DNA of 5,456 nucleotides from Deltaproteobacteria bacterium (lineage in GTDB: Bacteria; Desulfobacterota; Syntrophia; Syntrophales; Smithellaceae): contig JAGFXG010000109.1 of assembly GCA_017860985.1 (NCBI GenBank), positions 1 through 5,456 of the forward strand, given 5' to 3'. Shown one piece after another: positions 5,316-5,456 of the stretch; positions within the stretch are counted from its first letter, which is position 1; each line of letters begins with the position of its first letter. A model generated the notes under the pieces. It did not search any database and had not been told where the DNA came from. It saw only the letters and a program-made list of their open reading frames with translations. The position numbers were made by a program, and so were the translations under genes.

Positions 5316-5333
5316 TGCAGATGGAATTCTGCA
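5316..5333. repeat. Small hairpin after the right-edge gene
   Basis: TGCAGA (5316-5321) and TCTGCA (5328-5333) are perfect 6-nt inverted repeats with a 6-nt loop, four nt past the stop codon of the minus-strand gene at the right edge. There is no U-tract (GGGAAAAG follows on the minus strand), so termination here is only a possibility; RNA 3'-end stabilisation is another. Confidence 0.25.
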
Positions 5334-5336
5334 CGT

Positions 5337-5456
5337 TTACGTCATGAATCTGTAATAAAATGCGGAGCCGGCCGCCCAGATTAAAGCTCCCGCTGTGATT
5401 AAAACGCAGGCGTAAGCCAGAATTTTGCTCCAGGCGCTTTCCGGTTTCCGGTCGTT
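5337..5456 (-). CDS. C-terminal fragment of a membrane protein (enters from right edge), unknown family
   Basis: The minus strand is open from the right edge for 39 codons to TAA (5337-5339). The fragment starts with polar NDRKPESAWSK, then has one clear transmembrane helix (ILAYACVLITAGALIWAAG and a few more residues), and ends in the short tail YYRFMT. The order suggests a C-terminal membrane anchor, or the last helix of a multi-pass protein, with a short polar tail. No family is recognised and the N-terminus is outside the window. A chance open frame of 39 codons is possible, but the charged-hydrophobic-aromatic pattern looks protein-like, and the frame has the same direction as the lipoprotein gene 83 nt downstream. 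Confidence 0.55.
   Translation of the reverse strand, partial: NDRKPESAWSKILAYACVLITAGALIWAAGSAFYYRFMT

Overview
The window looks like chromosomal DNA of a Gram-negative anaerobe, most likely a deltaproteobacterium (Desulfobacterota, Syntrophales/Desulfobacterales-like). The pointers are a DUF3568-type lipoprotein, the conserved housekeeping set, GC content near 50 %, and a small secreted gene that reads through an in-frame TGA followed by a good bacterial SECIS hairpin. The lineage call is inference; no rRNA or other marker is present.

Layout, left to right. (1) 1-1897, all minus strand and transcribed right to left: maf (dTTP/UTP pyrophosphatase type), yggS (PLP homeostasis protein) and the N-terminal 157 residues of prmC (release-factor glutamine methyltransferase), whose C-terminus lies beyond the left edge. 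maf and yggS are 6 nt apart, and the maf stop codon sits inside the yggS ribosome binding site. A TTGACA-17-AATAAA promoter precedes maf and carries a perfect 13-nt palindrome in its spacer. (2) 2029-2325, plus strand, divergent from maf: a MerP/heavy-metal-associated (HMA) domain protein with a signal peptide and a Cys-x-x-Sec motif. Its TGA codon (2140-2142) makes ordinary ORF callers miss it; this is the main discovery of the window. (3) 2340-3416, minus: a one-domain mannose-1-phosphate guanylyltransferase, convergent with the selenoprotein gene and only 14 nt from it. (4) 3634-4812, plus, divergent from the guanylyltransferase: an RlmI-family 23S rRNA (cytosine-C5) methyltransferase. (5) 4858-5253, minus: a small DUF3568-like lipoprotein. 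(6) 5337-5456, minus: the last 39 codons of a gene for a membrane protein that enters from the right edge.

The genes do not form one pathway. maf, yggS, prmC and the rlmI-like gene are housekeeping functions (nucleotide-pool cleaning, PLP handling, modification of release factors and of rRNA). The guanylyltransferase supplies GDP-mannose for surface glycans. The selenoprotein and the lipoprotein are envelope proteins. No intergenic stretch exceeds about 220 nt. No tRNA, rRNA, CRISPR array, insertion sequence or attachment site was seen.
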